Assembly: GCF_963678185.1 (NCBI RefSeq) | Contig: NZ_OY782757.1 | Coordinates: 1,437,001 to 1,501,000 of the forward strand | Length of the DNA: 64,000 nucleotides | Source: an uncultured Tolumonas sp. | GTDB taxonomy: Bacteria > Pseudomonadota > Gammaproteobacteria > Enterobacterales > Aeromonadaceae | Direction: 5' to 3' | Shown: positions 11,800-22,747 of the stretch, one piece after another | Layout: the number at the start of each line of letters is the position of its first letter | How positions within the stretch are numbered: position 1 is the first letter of the stretch | Program-made: the position numbers and the translations under genes | The notes under the pieces: generated by a model | Databases searched by the model: none | What the model saw: only the letters and a program-made list of their open reading frames with translations | Told to the model about the DNA's origin: nothing

Positions 11800-13134
11800 C
11801 TACTTTGCGGCTGTAACCTGTGCGGCAATTTTCTCAGCGAAGGACTTAACGTCGGCTTCAATTTCACCTTCAACCATGACCCGGATCAACGGCTCAGTGC
11901 CTGATTTTCGTAACAGTACACGGCCTGTTTTTCCTAATGCTTGCTCTACTTCACGAACAGATTGCTGCACTTCAACCGACGATAAAGGATCATGCTCCCC
12001 GGAAAAACGCACATTAATGAGTATTTGTGGGAATTTTTTAATTTCTTTACGCAGTTCAAATAATGTTTTATTAGCCCGGCTCGCTGCTTTAAGTACCTGC
12101 AAAGAAGCGATAATCCCGTCTCCGGTCGTGGTTTGGTCTAGACAGATAATATGGCCTGAATTCTCGCCGCCCAAGCGCCAGCCTTTCTCCTGCAATAATT
12201 CCATTACGTAGCGATCGCCAACTTTGGCGCGCACTAACGGGATATCCAGTTTAGTTAATGCAACTTCTAGCCCTAAATTGGTCATCAATGTGCCAACGAC
12301 ACCGCCTACTAATGTACCTTGTTGCTGCAAATCACGAGCAATAATATACAACAGCTCATCGCCATCGACTTCATAGCCTGTATGGTCCACCATGATCAAG
12401 CGATCACCATCACCGTCAAAAGCGATCCCCAGATCTGCTTTTTCTTGCAGCACTCGTTCTACCAGTGCTTTGGGTGCCGTAGAACCGACGTTGTCATTGA
12501 TGTTTAAACCATCAGGTGCACAGCCCATCGTGATCACATCAGCGCCTAATTCTCGAAATACTGAAGGAGCGATGTGATAGGTTGCGCCATGCGCACAGTC
12601 CACTACAATTTTGAGCCCATCTAAACTTAATTCGCTAGGAAAGGTACTTTTACAAAATTCAATATAACGACCAGGGGCGTCATCAATTCGAGATGCTTTA
12701 CCTAGCTGAGCTGACTCGACACAACGCAAATCCTGTTCCATTGCCTGTTCAATCGCATCTTCAACTTCATCCAGTAGTTTAGTACCTTGCGTTGAGAAAA
12801 ATTTAATCCCATTGTCATAAAATGGATTATGTGAAGCGCTGATCACGACGCCAGCTTCTGCACGGAATGTCCGGGTCAGATAAGCAACTGCTGGTGTTGG
12901 CATAGGACCGAGTAAAACAGGTTTTAATCCGGCAGCAGAAAGACCCGCTTCTAGGGCTGCTTCCAGCATATAGCCAGAAATTCGGGTGTCTTTACCAATC
13001 AGCACTTTTTTACTGCCCTGTTTGGCTAAAACTTGACCGGCAGCCCAACCTAATTTCATTACAAAATCAGGAGTTATAGGCATTTCACCCACTTTGCCGC
13101 GGACACCATCTGTTCCAAAGTATTTTCTGCTCAT
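11800..13134 (-). CDS. glmM: Phosphoglucosamine mutase
   Basis: A 444-aa enzyme interconverting glucosamine-6-phosphate and glucosamine-1-phosphate for UDP-GlcNAc, and so for peptidoglycan and LPS. The active-site phosphoserine lies in [20 protein letters not shown]. Metal ligands are in FDGDGDR (about residues 240-246), and the phosphate-binding C-terminal [12 protein letters not shown] is intact. It starts 18 bp after the folP stop; folP-glmM-secG is a standard gammaproteobacterial order. Confidence 0.98.
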   Translation of the reverse strand: MSRKYFGTDGVRGKVGEMPITPDFVMKLGWAAGQVLAKQGSKKVLIGKDTRISGYMLEAALEAGLSAAGLKPVLLGPMPTPAVAYLTRTFRAEAGVVISASHNPFYDNGIKFFSTQGTKLLDEVEDAIEQAMEQDLRCVESAQLGKASRIDDAPGRYIEFCKSTFPSELSLDGLKIVVDCAHGATYHIAPSVFRELGADVITMGCAPDGLNINDNVGSTAPKALVERVLQEKADLGIAFDGDGDRLIMVDHTGYEVDGDELLYIIARDLQQQGTLVGGVVGTLMTNLGLEVALTKLDIPLVRAKVGDRYVMELLQEKGWRLGGENSGHIICLDQTTTGDGIIASLQVLKAASRANKTLFELRKEIKKFPQILINVRFSGEHDPLSSVEVQQSVREVEQALGKTGRVLLRKSGTEPLIRVMVEGEIEADVKSFAEKIAAQVTAAK

Positions 13135-13152
13135 TATTTCGCCCGACTAAAT

Positions 13153-13995
13153 CTAGTTAATATGTGATGTTTGATATTGCTGTGCGCGCCAAAATACTTT
13201 CACAGCATCACAGGTAGCCTGCACGTCATGGACACGGATAATACGCGCGCCCTGAGCCAGTGCATAGAGTGCAGCTGCAATACTTCCAGCTAATCGTTCA
13301 TCTACTGAGCGATTGAGCAAGTTGCCAATCATGCTTTTGCGTGATACCCCGATCAGCAATGGATAAGTCGATTGCATTTCATTTAATCGCCCCAGTAATT
13401 CGTAATTTTGTTCTAACGTTTTACCAAAACCAAATCCAGGATCGAGTATCAATTTTTCAGCGGCTATTCCTGCAGCTAGACATGCTACGACACGGTTGTT
13501 CAGAAAATGTGAGACTTCATCAACCACATTTTTATAGGCAGGACTATGCTGCATCGATTGTGGTTCACCCTGCATATGCATCAGGCAAATTAGTGCATTA
13601 CTCTCTGTCGCGACTTTGATTGCATTAGGCTCTTGTAATGCTTTGATATCATTAATCAGATGAGCACCAGCTTGACATGCTGCGGCCATAACTGCGGGTT
13701 TATAGGTATCAATAGAAATCATTACATCCAGTTTTTGAGACAGTTGCTCAATGACAGGAACAACTCTATCTAGTTCCTCCTGTTCAGAAACATAAGCGGC
13801 ACCAGGACGGGTTGATTCTCCCCCCACATCAATAATAGCGGCTCCTTCCGCAATCATTTTTTCCGCATGAAACAACGCGCGATCAAGCTGGTTAAAACGA
13901 GAACCGTCAGAGAAAGAATCCGGAGTAATATTAAGTATTCCCATAATTCGTGGTTGAGACAGGTCTAGTTCGCGTCCACAGCCAGTTAATATCAT
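13153..13995 (-). CDS. folP: Dihydropteroate synthase
   Basis: A 280-aa enzyme joining p-aminobenzoate to dihydropterin pyrophosphate in folate synthesis, the sulfonamide target. Motifs in order are IMGILNITPDSFSDG, DVGGESTRPGA, ISIDTYK, LILDPGFGFGKT and GVSRKSMIG. The start chosen is the ATG at 13995 (MILTGC) behind GGAGAA. An upstream extension to 14049 would run through the ftsH terminator and is rejected. Confidence 0.96.
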   Translation of the reverse strand: MILTGCGRELDLSQPRIMGILNITPDSFSDGSRFNQLDRALFHAEKMIAEGAAIIDVGGESTRPGAAYVSEQEELDRVVPVIEQLSQKLDVMISIDTYKPAVMAAACQAGAHLINDIKALQEPNAIKVATESNALICLMHMQGEPQSMQHSPAYKNVVDEVSHFLNNRVVACLAAGIAAEKLILDPGFGFGKTLEQNYELLGRLNEMQSTYPLLIGVSRKSMIGNLLNRSVDERLAGSIAAALYALAQGARIIRVHDVQATCDAVKVFWRAQQYQTSHIN

Positions 13996-14007
13996 TATAT
14001 TTCTCCA

Positions 14008-14037
14008 ATAAAAAACCCCAGGCAAATGCCCGGGGTT
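14008..14037 (-). terminator. Terminator/attenuator between ftsH and folP
   Basis: AACCCCAGGCA and TGCCCGGGGTT form an 11-bp stem with one mismatch, followed on the minus strand by TTTTTTATT. It lies 12 bp before the folP start, so folP may be partly attenuated from the ftsH transcript. Confidence 0.75.
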
Positions 14038-14051
14038 AAGGTTATACAATA

Positions 14052-15988
14052 TTAGTGCGAGGTATCAGACGGTGTAGAAGTCGTATCACTAGTGCTGGCT
14101 GCAACATTATTATCGTTGCTCGTAGCTGCAGAATTTCCGCCATTCTGCGAATTATTATCTCGCTCATAATCCGCAGGTAAACGAACTTCTCGACGAAGCA
14201 TTAGATCGTCAATCTGATGTGCATCAATTGTTTCATATTTCATCAACGCATCTTTCATCGCGTGCAAAACATCCATATTTTCCATCAATAGCTGTTTTGA
14301 GCGATCATAGTTGCGATTAATGATCTGTTTTATTTCAGTATCAATGATACGAGCCGTATCGTCAGACATGTGCTTGGCTTTCGCCATAGAACGGCCTAAG
14401 AATACTTCACCATCTTCTTCTGCATATAACATCGGGCCTAAGCGTTCTGACATGCCCCACTGTGTTACCATTTTTCTGGCTAACTCAGTCGCCCGCTCGA
14501 TATCATTAGATGCGCCGGTGGTTACACGCTCGCTACCGTAGATGATCTCTTCAGCCAGACGACCACCATACAACTGGAAATCATTGATTCCAGATATTGC
14601 TTCGAGTGACTCCAGCGATCCTGTTCTGGTAAATACATGGTAACGCCTAAAGCACGACCACGAGGAATAATAGATACCTTATAAACAGGATCATGTTCCG
14701 GCACCAGACGACCAATGATTGCGTGACCCGCTTCATGGTATGCCGTCATCTCTTTTTCAGACTCTGACATGACCATCGACTTACGTTCAGCACCCATCAT
14801 GATCTTGTCTTTGGCGCGTTCAAACTCGCCCATACTAACCAGTCGTTTATTACCACGAGCAGCAAATAGAGCAGCTTCGTTGACTAGGTTTGCCAAGTCA
14901 GCACCTGAGAAGCCAGGGGTGCCACGGGCAATTAAAGAAGCATCAACATCATCACCTAGTGGTACTTTACGCATATGAACTTTCAGGATCTGTTCACGAC
15001 CACGGACATCGGGTAACCCAACCACAACTTGACGATCAAAACGGCCTGGACGCAGTAACGCAGGGTCAAGAACGTCAGGACGGTTGGTGGCTGCAATAAC
15101 AATGATCGCTTCATGCCCTTCAAAGCCGTCCATTTCAACCAGCATCTGGTTCAGCGTTTGTTCACGTTCATCGTGACCACCACCGAGTCCAGCACCACGC
15201 TGGCGACCGACAGCATCAATTTCGTCGATAAAGATGATACATGGTGCAGCTTTCTTAGCCTGGTCGAACATGTCACGTACGCGCGAAGCACCAACACCAA
15301 CAAACATTTCCACGAAATCAGAACCGGAAATGGAGAAGAATGGTACTTTCGCTTCGCCTGCAATCGCTTTAGCAAGCAATGTTTTACCAGTACCTGGCTG
15401 ACCAACCATCAAAATACCTTTTGGTATTTTACCACCCAGTTTCTGGAATCGGGATGGATCACGCAGATAATCGACTAGCTCTTTAACTTCTTCTTTGGCT
15501 TCATCACAACCAGCAACATCAGCAAACGTGGTTTTGATCTGATCTTCACCCATCAAACGTGCTTTGCTTTTACCAAAAGACATTGCACCTTTGCCACCGC
15601 CACCGCCTTGCATCTGGCGCATGAAGAAGATCCAGACGCCAATCAATAACAGCATTGGGAACCAGGAGATAAAGATGCTTGCCAGCAGACTTGGCTCTTC
15701 CGGTTTATCACCAACGACACGAACGTTATGATTCAACAGGTCATTAATCAGTTGATTATCCTGCATTGGCATCACTGTCGTGAACTTTTCACCGTCGCGT
15801 TTTTGACCATTTATTACTTTGCCATCAATGTGCACTTCGCGGATTTGATCCTGTGCTACATCACGGACAAAACTAGAGTAGTCCAGCTGCCGTCCTGAGT
15901 TATCAGTAGGACTAAAGCTCTGGAATAATGACATCAGTACCACTGCGATAACTAACCACAGGATCAGGTTTTTCGCCATATCACTCAA
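14052..15988 (-). pseudogene. ftsH: ATP-dependent zinc metalloprotease FtsH, split by a frameshift
   Basis: A membrane AAA+ protease that degrades LpxC, SecY, RpoH and other substrates. The N-terminal ORF (15988-14522) holds two membrane segments, Walker A GQPGTGKT, Walker B IIFIDEID, the SRH region and the zinc site HEAGH. The C-terminal ORF (14573-14052) continues with [16 protein letters not shown] through the rest of the protease domain. Correct reading switches frame near 14571-14574, where ATT TCC AGT TG TAT GGT appears to lack one base; a TTG codon would restore I-S-S-L-Y-G-G. Everything on both sides is well conserved. Because ftsH is normally essential, a sequencing or assembly error is more likely than true loss. 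It lies 42 bp after rlmE and shares its heat-shock promoter. Confidence 0.9.
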
Positions 15989-16030
15989 TTCTCTAACCTC
16001 GCAATTGATGGCTAAGATAGTTTTAGGTTA

Positions 16031-16660
16031 CTACAGTTTAAAACCTGTAGCTACAATATAGACTTCCCGTGAACGGGCTCTTGATGAATCAGGTTTACGA
16101 ATTTTGACCACAGAAAACAATGATCTAACCTCTTTGAGATATTCCTCAAAACCGGCCCCCTGAAAGACCTTGACCATAAAACTGCCTTTGGCAGCCAAAA
16201 CTGATTTACACATCTCCAGTGCTAATTCGACCAAATACATAGAACGCGGTTGATCGACTGCAGGTGTACCAGACATATTAGGCGCCATATCAGAAAGAAT
16301 AACATCGACCTTCTGCTCACCAACACGACCTAACAATGTGCTTAGTACCGCTTCCTCGCGGAAGTCACCTTGCAAAAAATCAACTCCAGCAATTGGATCC
16401 ATAGGAAGAATATCGCACGCAATCACCCTTCCATGTGGTCCGACCTGTTCCACACAAAATTGAGACCAGCCACCCGGAGCTGCACCGAGATCTACGACAG
16501 TCATGCCCTGTTTGATCAATTTATCTTTTTGCTGAATTTCGTCGATTTTAAATACCGCTCGGGAACGAAGCCCCTGTTTTTGAGCCTGTTGTACGTATTT
16601 ATCTTCGAAATGCTCTTTTAACCAACGTGTAGAGCTGGCTGTACGCTTCTTTTTACTCAT
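16031..16660 (-). CDS. rlmE: 23S rRNA (uridine(2552)-2'-O)-methyltransferase
   Basis: A 209-aa heat-shock methyltransferase (RrmJ/FtsJ) that methylates U2552 in the A loop on the 50S subunit. The SAM-binding motif [14 protein letters not shown] and the SDMAPNMSG segment are present, with a Lys-rich RNA-binding N-terminus ([10 protein letters not shown]). The length equals the E. coli enzyme. It is the first gene of an rlmE-ftsH heat-shock operon, divergent from yhbY. Confidence 0.97.
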   Translation of the reverse strand: MSKKKRTASSTRWLKEHFEDKYVQQAQKQGLRSRAVFKIDEIQQKDKLIKQGMTVVDLGAAPGGWSQFCVEQVGPHGRVIACDILPMDPIAGVDFLQGDFREEAVLSTLLGRVGEQKVDVILSDMAPNMSGTPAVDQPRSMYLVELALEMCKSVLAAKGSFMVKVFQGAGFEEYLKEVRSLFSVVKIRKPDSSRARSREVYIVATGFKL

Positions 16661-16702
16661 GTAAATGACTCTGGGGGACGAACCCTATTAGTATTAAAGT
16701 GT

Positions 16703-16731
16703 AGATGGGGTTAAAATGCGTTGTTTTCAAT
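16703..16731 (-). promoter_or_regulatory. RpoH (sigma-32) promoter of rlmE-ftsH
   Basis: On the minus strand ATTGAA, a 15-base spacer and CCCCATCT match the sigma-32 consensus (CTTGAA, 13-17 bases, CCCCATnT). It ends 42 bp before the rlmE ATG. E. coli rlmE-ftsH is also heat-inducible. Confidence 0.75.
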
Positions 16732-16755
16732 ATTTAGTTAAGAAGAAATAGTGCC

Positions 16756-17049
16756 ATGAATTTAACGACCAAACAAAAGCAATATTTAAAAGGACTAGCG
16801 CATAACCTCAAACCAGTAGTAATGCTGGGTCAGCATGGTCTGACTGAAGGTGTGCTAGCCGAGATTGATGCGGCACTAAACCACCATGAATTAATCAAGG
16901 TTAAAGTATCCGCCGCTGATCGTGAAACAAAACAGTTGATTGTTGATGCGATTGTTCGTGAAACAAAAGCAGCTCAGGTACAGGTGTTAGGTAATACCCT
17001 TAGTCTGTTCCGTCCTTCCGAAGAAAAGAAAATTTCTCTTCCGAAGTGA
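16756..17049 (+). CDS. yhbY: Ribosome assembly RNA-binding protein YhbY
   Basis: A 97-aa CRM-domain protein that associates with pre-50S particles. The whole chain is one CRM domain, with LTTKQKQYLKGLAHNLKPV at the N-terminus and a GQHGLTEGV loop corresponding to the GXXG motif. It is divergent from rlmE, as in E. coli, and ends in its own terminator. Confidence 0.95.
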   Translation: MNLTTKQKQYLKGLAHNLKPVVMLGQHGLTEGVLAEIDAALNHHELIKVKVSAADRETKQLIVDAIVRETKAAQVQVLGNTLSLFRPSEEKKISLPK

Positions 17050-17062
17050 TCACTAAAAAGAT

Positions 17063-17090
17063 AACGCCATCTGTAATAGATGGCGTTTTT
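17063..17090. terminator. Terminator between yhbY and greA
   Basis: AACGCCATCT and AGATGGCGTT form a perfect 10-bp stem with a GTAAT loop, followed by TTTTCT on the plus strand. It serves yhbY and possibly the convergent greA. Confidence 0.85.
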
Positions 17091-17106
17091 CTATATCGAT
17101 TATTTT

Positions 17107-17583
17107 TCAGATATATTCGACTTGAGTGATCTCAAAATCAACTTTACCTGCCGGTGTGGTAATCGTTGCGACATCATCAACTTCTTTACCAATCAAGCCA
17201 CGCGCTATCGGGGAGTTAACAGAGAGCAAGCCTGACTTAATATCCGATTCGTCATCACCGACAATGCGATAGGTGATCTCTTCTTCTGCTTCACCTTTTA
17301 ACACCGTAACTGTTGCACCAAAAACAACACGGCCATTATTAGGAATCTTTGTTACATCAATGATCTGAGCATTCGACAGTTTGGCTTCAATTTCCTGAAT
17401 ACGCCCTTCGCAGAAACCCTGTTGCTCACGAGCTGCATGGTATTCAGCATTTTCCTTCAAATCACCATGCGCACGGGCTTCCGATATTGCTTGGATAATT
17501 TGTGGGCGTTGCACTGTCTTCAATTGTTCCAGTTCTTCGCGTAATTTCTCCGCGCCGCGCACGGTCATTGGAGTCTTAATCAT
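17107..17583 (-). CDS. greA: Transcription elongation factor GreA
   Basis: A 158-aa factor that rescues backtracked RNA polymerase by stimulating transcript cleavage. The N-terminal coiled-coil has the acidic tip segment [18 protein letters not shown]. The C-terminal FKBP-like domain contains [10 protein letters not shown] and [17 protein letters not shown]. The length equals E. coli GreA. It is monocistronic, convergent with yhbY. Confidence 0.97.
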   Translation of the reverse strand: MIKTPMTVRGAEKLREELEQLKTVQRPQIIQAISEARAHGDLKENAEYHAAREQQGFCEGRIQEIEAKLSNAQIIDVTKIPNNGRVVFGATVTVLKGEAEEEITYRIVGDDESDIKSGLLSVNSPIARGLIGKEVDDVATITTPAGKVDFEITQVEYI

Positions 17584-17636
17584 AACCTAGGACCTAATTG
17601 TACTTTCTGAGCGTTAAGATAACGCAAAAATAAGAA

Positions 17637-17667
17637 GATGATGTGATATAGAAAAACTCACATCATC
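17637..17667 (-). terminator. Putative terminator downstream of dnaJ
   Basis: GATGATGTGA and TCACATCATC form a perfect 10-bp stem with an 11-base loop, followed on the minus strand by TTCTTATTTTT. A second stem nearer dnaJ (GAGCGCC/GGCGCTC, 17702-17730) lacks a T-tract on this strand. Confidence 0.55.
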
Positions 17668-17735
17668 TCGCTACTAAAAAATTCAATGTCTGACTATACA
17701 TGAGCGCCTCTTTGAAACAAGCGGGCGCTCTTATT

Positions 17736-18866
17736 TTAGCCAGTCAAATCATCAAAGAATCGTTTTACGCCTTCAAAGAACCCTTCAGCTTTTGGCTTAT
17801 GGGTTTTTACACCAGAGCCATTTAACGAATCTTCCAGTTGTTTCAATAACTCTTTTTGTTCATCACTGAGTTTAACCGGTGTTTCCACTACTGCTTTACA
17901 CAGTAAATCACCTTCAGCACCAGAACGTAAAGAGCGAACACCTTTACCGCGCAAGCGGAACATGCGACCTGATTGAGTTTCAGCTGGAATTTTCAGCATC
18001 AGGCGACCATCCAATGTCGGCACAGCCACTTCCCCACCTAACGCGGCAGTGGTGAAACTGATTGGAATTTCACAGTACAAATTATTGCCATCACGCACAA
18101 AGATTGGGTGATCTTTGACATGGACCTGTACATACAAGTCACCTGCCGGGGCACCAAATTCGCCAGCTTCACCTTCGCCCGCCAAACGGATACGATCGCC
18201 AGTATCAACACCAGCTGGGATCTTAACAGACAAAGTTTTGGTCTTCTGTACGCGGCCATCACCATGACATTTACGGCATGGATCAGTGATGATCTTGCCT
18301 TTACCATGGCAATGCGGACATGCCTGAGTAACCGCGAAGAAACCCTGGCGCATTTGTACCTGACCAGAACCATGACAGGTTGGACAAGTTTGCGCAGAAG
18401 TACCAGTGCGGGCACCAGAGCCATGACATTCATCGCACTCAACCAGCGTTGGCACTTTGATTTCTTTGCTGACACCTCGGACTGCCTCTTCTAGAGTCAG
18501 CTCCATGTTGTAACGAAGATCGGCACCGCGCGCAGCGCGTTGACTACGACGTCCACCACCAAAAATGTCACCAAAAATATCGCCGAACACATCACCAAAA
18601 TCAGCACTGCCGCCAAAACCACCAGGACCAGCTTGATTTGGATCTACACCTGCATGACCAAATTTGTCATACGCAGCACGTTTTTGGGCATCAGAGAGAA
18701 TTTCATATGCTTCTTTAGCTTCTTTGAATTTTTCTTCTGACTCAGGATTGTCGGGGTTACGATCAGGATGGAATTTCATCGCCAGTCGTTTGTACGCTTT
18801 TTTGATTTCCCGCTCGTCGGCAGAGCGTTCAACCCCTAATATTTCGTAATAATCTCGCTTTGCCAT
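17736..18866 (-). CDS. dnaJ: Chaperone protein DnaJ
   Basis: A 376-aa Hsp40 co-chaperone that stimulates DnaK ATPase and presents unfolded clients. The J domain (1-70) contains HPD in KFHPDRNP. A Gly/Phe-rich linker follows (about 75-110). Four zinc-binding repeats come next: [24 protein letters not shown] and CRKCHGDG (about 145-215). The C-terminal substrate-binding domains complete the protein. The length matches E. coli DnaJ. It is the last gene of grpE-dnaK-dnaJ. Confidence 0.98.
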   Translation of the reverse strand: MAKRDYYEILGVERSADEREIKKAYKRLAMKFHPDRNPDNPESEEKFKEAKEAYEILSDAQKRAAYDKFGHAGVDPNQAGPGGFGGSADFGDVFGDIFGDIFGGGRRSQRAARGADLRYNMELTLEEAVRGVSKEIKVPTLVECDECHGSGARTGTSAQTCPTCHGSGQVQMRQGFFAVTQACPHCHGKGKIITDPCRKCHGDGRVQKTKTLSVKIPAGVDTGDRIRLAGEGEAGEFGAPAGDLYVQVHVKDHPIFVRDGNNLYCEIPISFTTAALGGEVAVPTLDGRLMLKIPAETQSGRMFRLRGKGVRSLRSGAEGDLLCKAVVETPVKLSDEQKELLKQLEDSLNGSGVKTHKPKAEGFFEGVKRFFDDLTG

Positions 18867-18898
18867 AGTGAGTCATCCATACCTTTTTGTATAGACAG

Positions 18899-18924
18899 AC
18901 GGGCGTTGGTCTCCCAACGCCCGT
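18899..18924 (-). repeat. dnaK-dnaJ intercistronic hairpin
   Basis: ACGGGCGTTGG and CCAACGCCCGT form a perfect 11-bp stem with a TCTC loop in the 86-bp dnaK-dnaJ gap. No immediate T-tract follows, so it more likely sets mRNA stability and the DnaK:DnaJ ratio than ends the transcript. Confidence 0.6.
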
Positions 18925-18952
18925 GATTACTGCCAATAGCTGTTAATAATGC

Positions 18953-20884
18953 TTATTTTTTGTCGTCTTTAACTTCTTCAAATTCAGCATCGACAACGTC
19001 ATCATGCGCTTTACCGCCCGCAGCTTCTGCGCCAGCCTCAGCGCCTTGATGGGCTTGTTGTTGCTGAGCTTGCTGCTGAGCAATTTCCATCAGTTTCTGT
19101 GAAGCAGCCATAAGTTCCTGCTGTTTCGCTTCGATGGTCGCTTTGTCTTCGCTCTTCAGGGCATCTTCCAATGCTTTTACTGCTGCGTCGATTTTTTCTT
19201 TTTCATCAGCTGGCAATGCAGTACCCGCTTCGGTGATCTGTTTGCGAGTCGCATGGATCAACGCATCAGCATGGTTACGCGCCTGAACTAATTCTTCAAA
19301 TTTCTTATCTTCCGCTGCATTCGCTTCTGCTTCACGAACCATGCGCTGGATTTCATCATCAGACAGACCAGAAGACGCCTGAATAGTAATGTTCTGTTCT
19401 TTGCCTGTTTCTTTGTCTTTCGCAGAAACATGCAAAATACCATCCGCGTCGATATCGAAAGTTACTTCGATCTGTGGCAAACCACGTGGTGCAGGACGGA
19501 TGCCTTCCAGGTTGAATTGCCCCAGAGACTTGTTGTCAGTCGCACGTTTACGCTCACCCTGCAGAACATGGATAGTTACTGCTGATTGATTGTCGTCTGC
19601 GGTAGAGAACACTTGTGATTTCTTCGTTGGGATCGTGGTGTTTTTCTCGATCAACGCAGTCATCACGCTGCCCATGGTTTCGATACCCAGAGACAGCGGG
19701 GTAACGTCCAGCAACAGTACGTCGTGTTTTTCACCGGCCAGTACCGCACCTTGAATCGCCGCGCCCATGGCTACCGCTTCATCCGGGTTTACGTCTTTAC
19801 GTGGCTCTTTACCAAAGAAATCAGCAACTGCTTTTTGCACCATTGGCATACGGGTCTGACCACCAACCAGGATGATGTCATCCAATTGGCTGACTGACAA
19901 ACCAGCATCTTTCAGTGCAGTTTTCAGTGGATCGATTGTTTTCTTAACCAGATCTTCAACCAGAGATTCCAGTTTAGAACGGGTTACTTTGATATTCATG
20001 TGTTTTGGACCGGTCGCATCTGCAGTGATATATGGCAGATTAACTTCGGTCTGCTGAGCAGATGACAGTTCAATTTTTGCTTTTTCTGCAGAATCTTTCA
20101 GACGTTGCAGTGCCAGCTGATCTTTACGCAGATCGATACCCTGTTCACGTTTGAATTCGTCTACCAGATAGTTGATCAAACGGTTATCAAAGTCTTCACC
20201 ACCTAAGTGGGTGTCACCGTTGGTAGACAGAACTTCGAAGGTTTTTTCACCATCCATTTCATCAATTTCGATGATGGAGATATCGAATGTACCACCACCC
20301 AAGTCGTAAACAGCGATTTTGCGTTCGCCCTGCACTTTGTTTACGCCGTAAGCGAAAGCAGCTGCAGTTGGTTCGTTGATGATACGTTTTACATCCAGAC
20401 CCGCGATACGGCCAGCATCTTTAGTTGCCTGACGTTGCGCGTCATTGAAGTAAGCCGGAACAGTGATAACTGCTTCTGTTACTGGCTCACCTAAGAAATC
20501 TTCAGCTGTTTTCTTCATTTTTTTCAGCACTTCAGCTGAAATCTGTGGCGCAGCCAGTTTGCGGCCTTTCACGTCTACCCATGCGTCGCCGTTATCAGCA
20601 CGCACGATATCGAATGGCATAATTTTGATGTCACGTTGCACTTCTTCGTCTTCATAACGACGGCCAATCAAACGTTTGATTGCGTACAGGGTGTTTTTCG
20701 GGTTAGTGATTGACTGACGTTTCGCTGGCTGACCAACCAGAATTTCGCCATCATCGGTGTAAGCAATGATGGAAGGAGTGGTACGATCGCCTTCGGCATT
20801 TTCAATTACACGAGCCGTGTCACCATCCAGAATAGCCACGCATGAGTTGGTGGTGCCCAAGTCAATACCGATGATTCTACCCAT
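18953..20884 (-). CDS. dnaK: Molecular chaperone DnaK (Hsp70)
   Basis: A 643-aa ATP-dependent chaperone. The nucleotide-binding domain starts [14 protein letters not shown] and contains [13 protein letters not shown] and [12 protein letters not shown]. The substrate-binding domain (about 390-505) is followed by a helical lid with a Gln/Ala-rich stretch and the tail EEVKDDKK. It works with DnaJ and GrpE and feeds back on sigma-32. It has its own heat-shock promoter in addition to the one before grpE. Confidence 0.99.
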   Translation of the reverse strand: MGRIIGIDLGTTNSCVAILDGDTARVIENAEGDRTTPSIIAYTDDGEILVGQPAKRQSITNPKNTLYAIKRLIGRRYEDEEVQRDIKIMPFDIVRADNGDAWVDVKGRKLAAPQISAEVLKKMKKTAEDFLGEPVTEAVITVPAYFNDAQRQATKDAGRIAGLDVKRIINEPTAAAFAYGVNKVQGERKIAVYDLGGGTFDISIIEIDEMDGEKTFEVLSTNGDTHLGGEDFDNRLINYLVDEFKREQGIDLRKDQLALQRLKDSAEKAKIELSSAQQTEVNLPYITADATGPKHMNIKVTRSKLESLVEDLVKKTIDPLKTALKDAGLSVSQLDDIILVGGQTRMPMVQKAVADFFGKEPRKDVNPDEAVAMGAAIQGAVLAGEKHDVLLLDVTPLSLGIETMGSVMTALIEKNTTIPTKKSQVFSTADDNQSAVTIHVLQGERKRATDNKSLGQFNLEGIRPAPRGLPQIEVTFDIDADGILHVSAKDKETGKEQNITIQASSGLSDDEIQRMVREAEANAAEDKKFEELVQARNHADALIHATRKQITEAGTALPADEKEKIDAAVKALEDALKSEDKATIEAKQQELMAASQKLMEIAQQQAQQQQAHQGAEAGAEAAGGKAHDDVVDAEFEEVKDDKK

Positions 20885-20932
20885 TTTGTTATGTCTCCAG
20901 AATTTCTTACTACATTTAAACCGTTATTCATT

Positions 20933-20960
20933 AAGTGGGGGCTACACTGCAATTTTCAAG
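20933..20960 (-). promoter_or_regulatory. RpoH (sigma-32) promoter of dnaK
   Basis: On the minus strand CTTGAA, a 14-base spacer and CCCCACTT match the heat-shock consensus. The site lies about 50 bp before the dnaK ATG, in the grpE-dnaK gap. Confidence 0.75.
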
Positions 20961-21028
20961 TTAACCCGCCAAACGGCGTTGACTGTTATATGGTGTTATC
21001 CCCTCGTCTATTCAAGGGGAAAATTAAA

Positions 21029-21628
21029 TTAAACTTCTACATTTACGCTGGCAGTAGGCGCTTTGCTAACCATAACCATAGCAGGGCGGATCACACGACC
21101 ATTCAACTCATAACCCTTCTGCATTACAGCAATAACGGTGTTAGGTGCTACGTCAGGATTTTCGATCATGCTCATCGCTTGATGCAGATTCGGGTCAAAC
21201 AACTGACCTTGCGGATCAATAGCAATCACACCAAATTTAGCCACGCTGTTTGCCATGGATTTCAGGGTCAGCTCAACGCCTTCCAACAACGGTTTTACCG
21301 CTTCGTTGGTTTTATCTGCGACCTGCAGAGTGCGTTCCAGATTGTCTAATACTGGTAACAGTTCGCTGGCAAATTTTTCCAACGCAAATTTATGTGCTTT
21401 TTCTACGTCCAGTGCCGTACGGCGACGCAGATTTTCCATTTCAGCTACGGTTCGCAGTGCACGATCTTTTTCTTCCACCGCCTGGCTAGTAGCCTGTTCC
21501 AGCTTTTGTTCAAGCTCAACGACATAAGCAGGATCGATAGCCATGCCTTCAATGGCGATGGTTTCGGATTGTTCTGCTGCCCGAGTTTCCTGATCGATGG
21601 GTTCTTGAGTTTGTTCCTGATTAGTCAT
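21029..21628 (-). CDS. grpE: Nucleotide exchange factor GrpE
   Basis: A 199-aa exchange factor that releases ADP from DnaK. An acidic Gln/Glu-rich N-terminus leads into a long dimerising coiled-coil (about 40-90). The C-terminal beta domain has [28 protein letters not shown]. It is the first gene of grpE-dnaK-dnaJ, a Vibrio/Aeromonas-type arrangement (in E. coli grpE is elsewhere). Confidence 0.97.
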   Translation of the reverse strand: MTNQEQTQEPIDQETRAAEQSETIAIEGMAIDPAYVVELEQKLEQATSQAVEEKDRALRTVAEMENLRRRTALDVEKAHKFALEKFASELLPVLDNLERTLQVADKTNEAVKPLLEGVELTLKSMANSVAKFGVIAIDPQGQLFDPNLHQAMSMIENPDVAPNTVIAVMQKGYELNGRVIRPAMVMVSKAPTASVNVEV

Positions 21629-21661
21629 TTCTCACTACCTGAATGTTACGCAATGACACCG

Positions 21662-21689
21662 ATATGGGGGTGCTATCGACATTTTCAAG
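21662..21689 (-). promoter_or_regulatory. RpoH (sigma-32) promoter of grpE
   Basis: On the minus strand CTTGAA, a 13-base spacer and CCCCCATAT give a near-consensus sigma-32 promoter. It lies about 35 bp before the grpE ATG and should drive grpE-dnaK-dnaJ. Confidence 0.8.
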
Positions 21690-21774
21690 AGGATAAATTT
21701 CATTAACAGGTAATTTATTGGTTCATCAGGCAAAAGAGTTATACTCGGGCTATAGCATTTTCAGGAATATCTCC

Positions 21775-22659
21775 ATGTCTAAGGCTTTCCGTACTCTGGC
21801 ATTACTGGGCAAGGCAAATAGCGATGACGTTAATCAGACTATCAGTGCACTGTATGATTTTCTGACTGCGCAGCATTATAAAGTTCTGGTTGAAAGCCGA
21901 CTTTCACGACAGCTTTCATGCCCCAAAACCCATTGTATGGATGTCGTTGAACTGGGGAAACAGGCTGATCTGGCCATCGTCGTTGGCGGTGATGGACATA
22001 TGCTGGGTGCTGCGCGCGTATTGGCGCGCTACAACGTGCCAGTGATTGGTGTTAACCGCGGGAATCTGGGTTTTCTGACTGATTTATCACCGCACGATTT
22101 TCAGGATTCGCTGCAACAGGTTTTATCCGGTGATTATCAGACTGAACATCGGTTTTTGCTGGAAACGACTATCTATCGTCACGGTGAGCCAAAATCGTCA
22201 AATACTGCGCTGAACGAGGCGGTGTTACACCCCGGCAAAATTGCACATATGATCGAATACTCGGTCTATATCGATGATAGTTTTGTCTTTAGCCAGCGCG
22301 CTGACGGTATGATTGTGTCTACCCCCACCGGTTCAACTGCTTATGCATTATCTGCCGGTGGGCCGATCCTAACCCCACAGCTAAATGTTATGACGCTGGT
22401 ACCGATGTTTCCGCATACATTAAGCTGTCGCCCTATCGTGATTGATGCACACCGCCAGGTAAAACTGGTGATTGCACCCGATAACCCGGATGAACAATTA
22501 CACGTTAGCTGTGACGGGCATGTCACGTTATCGGTACACCCCGGCGATGAAATTATTATTCGTCGCGCTCCGCATCAACTGACCCTACTGCACCCGAAAG
22601 ATTACGACTATTTTAATGTGTTGCGCAGTAAATTAGGTTGGAGCAATCAACTGTTTTAA
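21775..22659 (+). CDS. nadK: NAD(+) kinase
   Basis: A 294-aa enzyme phosphorylating NAD to NADP. The signature [20 protein letters not shown] is followed by [11 protein letters not shown] and by [17 protein letters not shown]. The C-terminal [18 protein letters not shown] matches E. coli NadK. The ATG at 21775 ([13 protein letters not shown]), behind AGGA, is chosen over an upstream in-frame start at 21718, because family members start here. It is divergent from grpE and upstream of recN, the conserved order. Confidence 0.96.
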   Translation: MSKAFRTLALLGKANSDDVNQTISALYDFLTAQHYKVLVESRLSRQLSCPKTHCMDVVELGKQADLAIVVGGDGHMLGAARVLARYNVPVIGVNRGNLGFLTDLSPHDFQDSLQQVLSGDYQTEHRFLLETTIYRHGEPKSSNTALNEAVLHPGKIAHMIEYSVYIDDSFVFSQRADGMIVSTPTGSTAYALSAGGPILTPQLNVMTLVPMFPHTLSCRPIVIDAHRQVKLVIAPDNPDEQLHVSCDGHVTLSVHPGDEIIIRRAPHQLTLLHPKDYDYFNVLRSKLGWSNQLF

Positions 22660-22706
22660 TATACAGTAAAATTTCATCCACACCTCTTTACTGTGTATTT
22701 ATACAG
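22651..22706 (+). promoter_or_regulatory. Two LexA boxes upstream of recN
   Basis: Two perfect CTGT-N8-ACAG sites are present. Box 1 is 22651-22666 (spacer TTTAATAT), overlapping the nadK stop codon; box 2 is 22691-22706 (spacer GTATTTAT). Both precede the recN ATG at 22748. E. coli recN also carries several LexA boxes, so tight SOS control is expected. Confidence 0.88.
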
Positions 22707-22747
22707 TGTAAACTTAAGTCAGTTATCCGCAGTGGAGCCTGCCCGGT

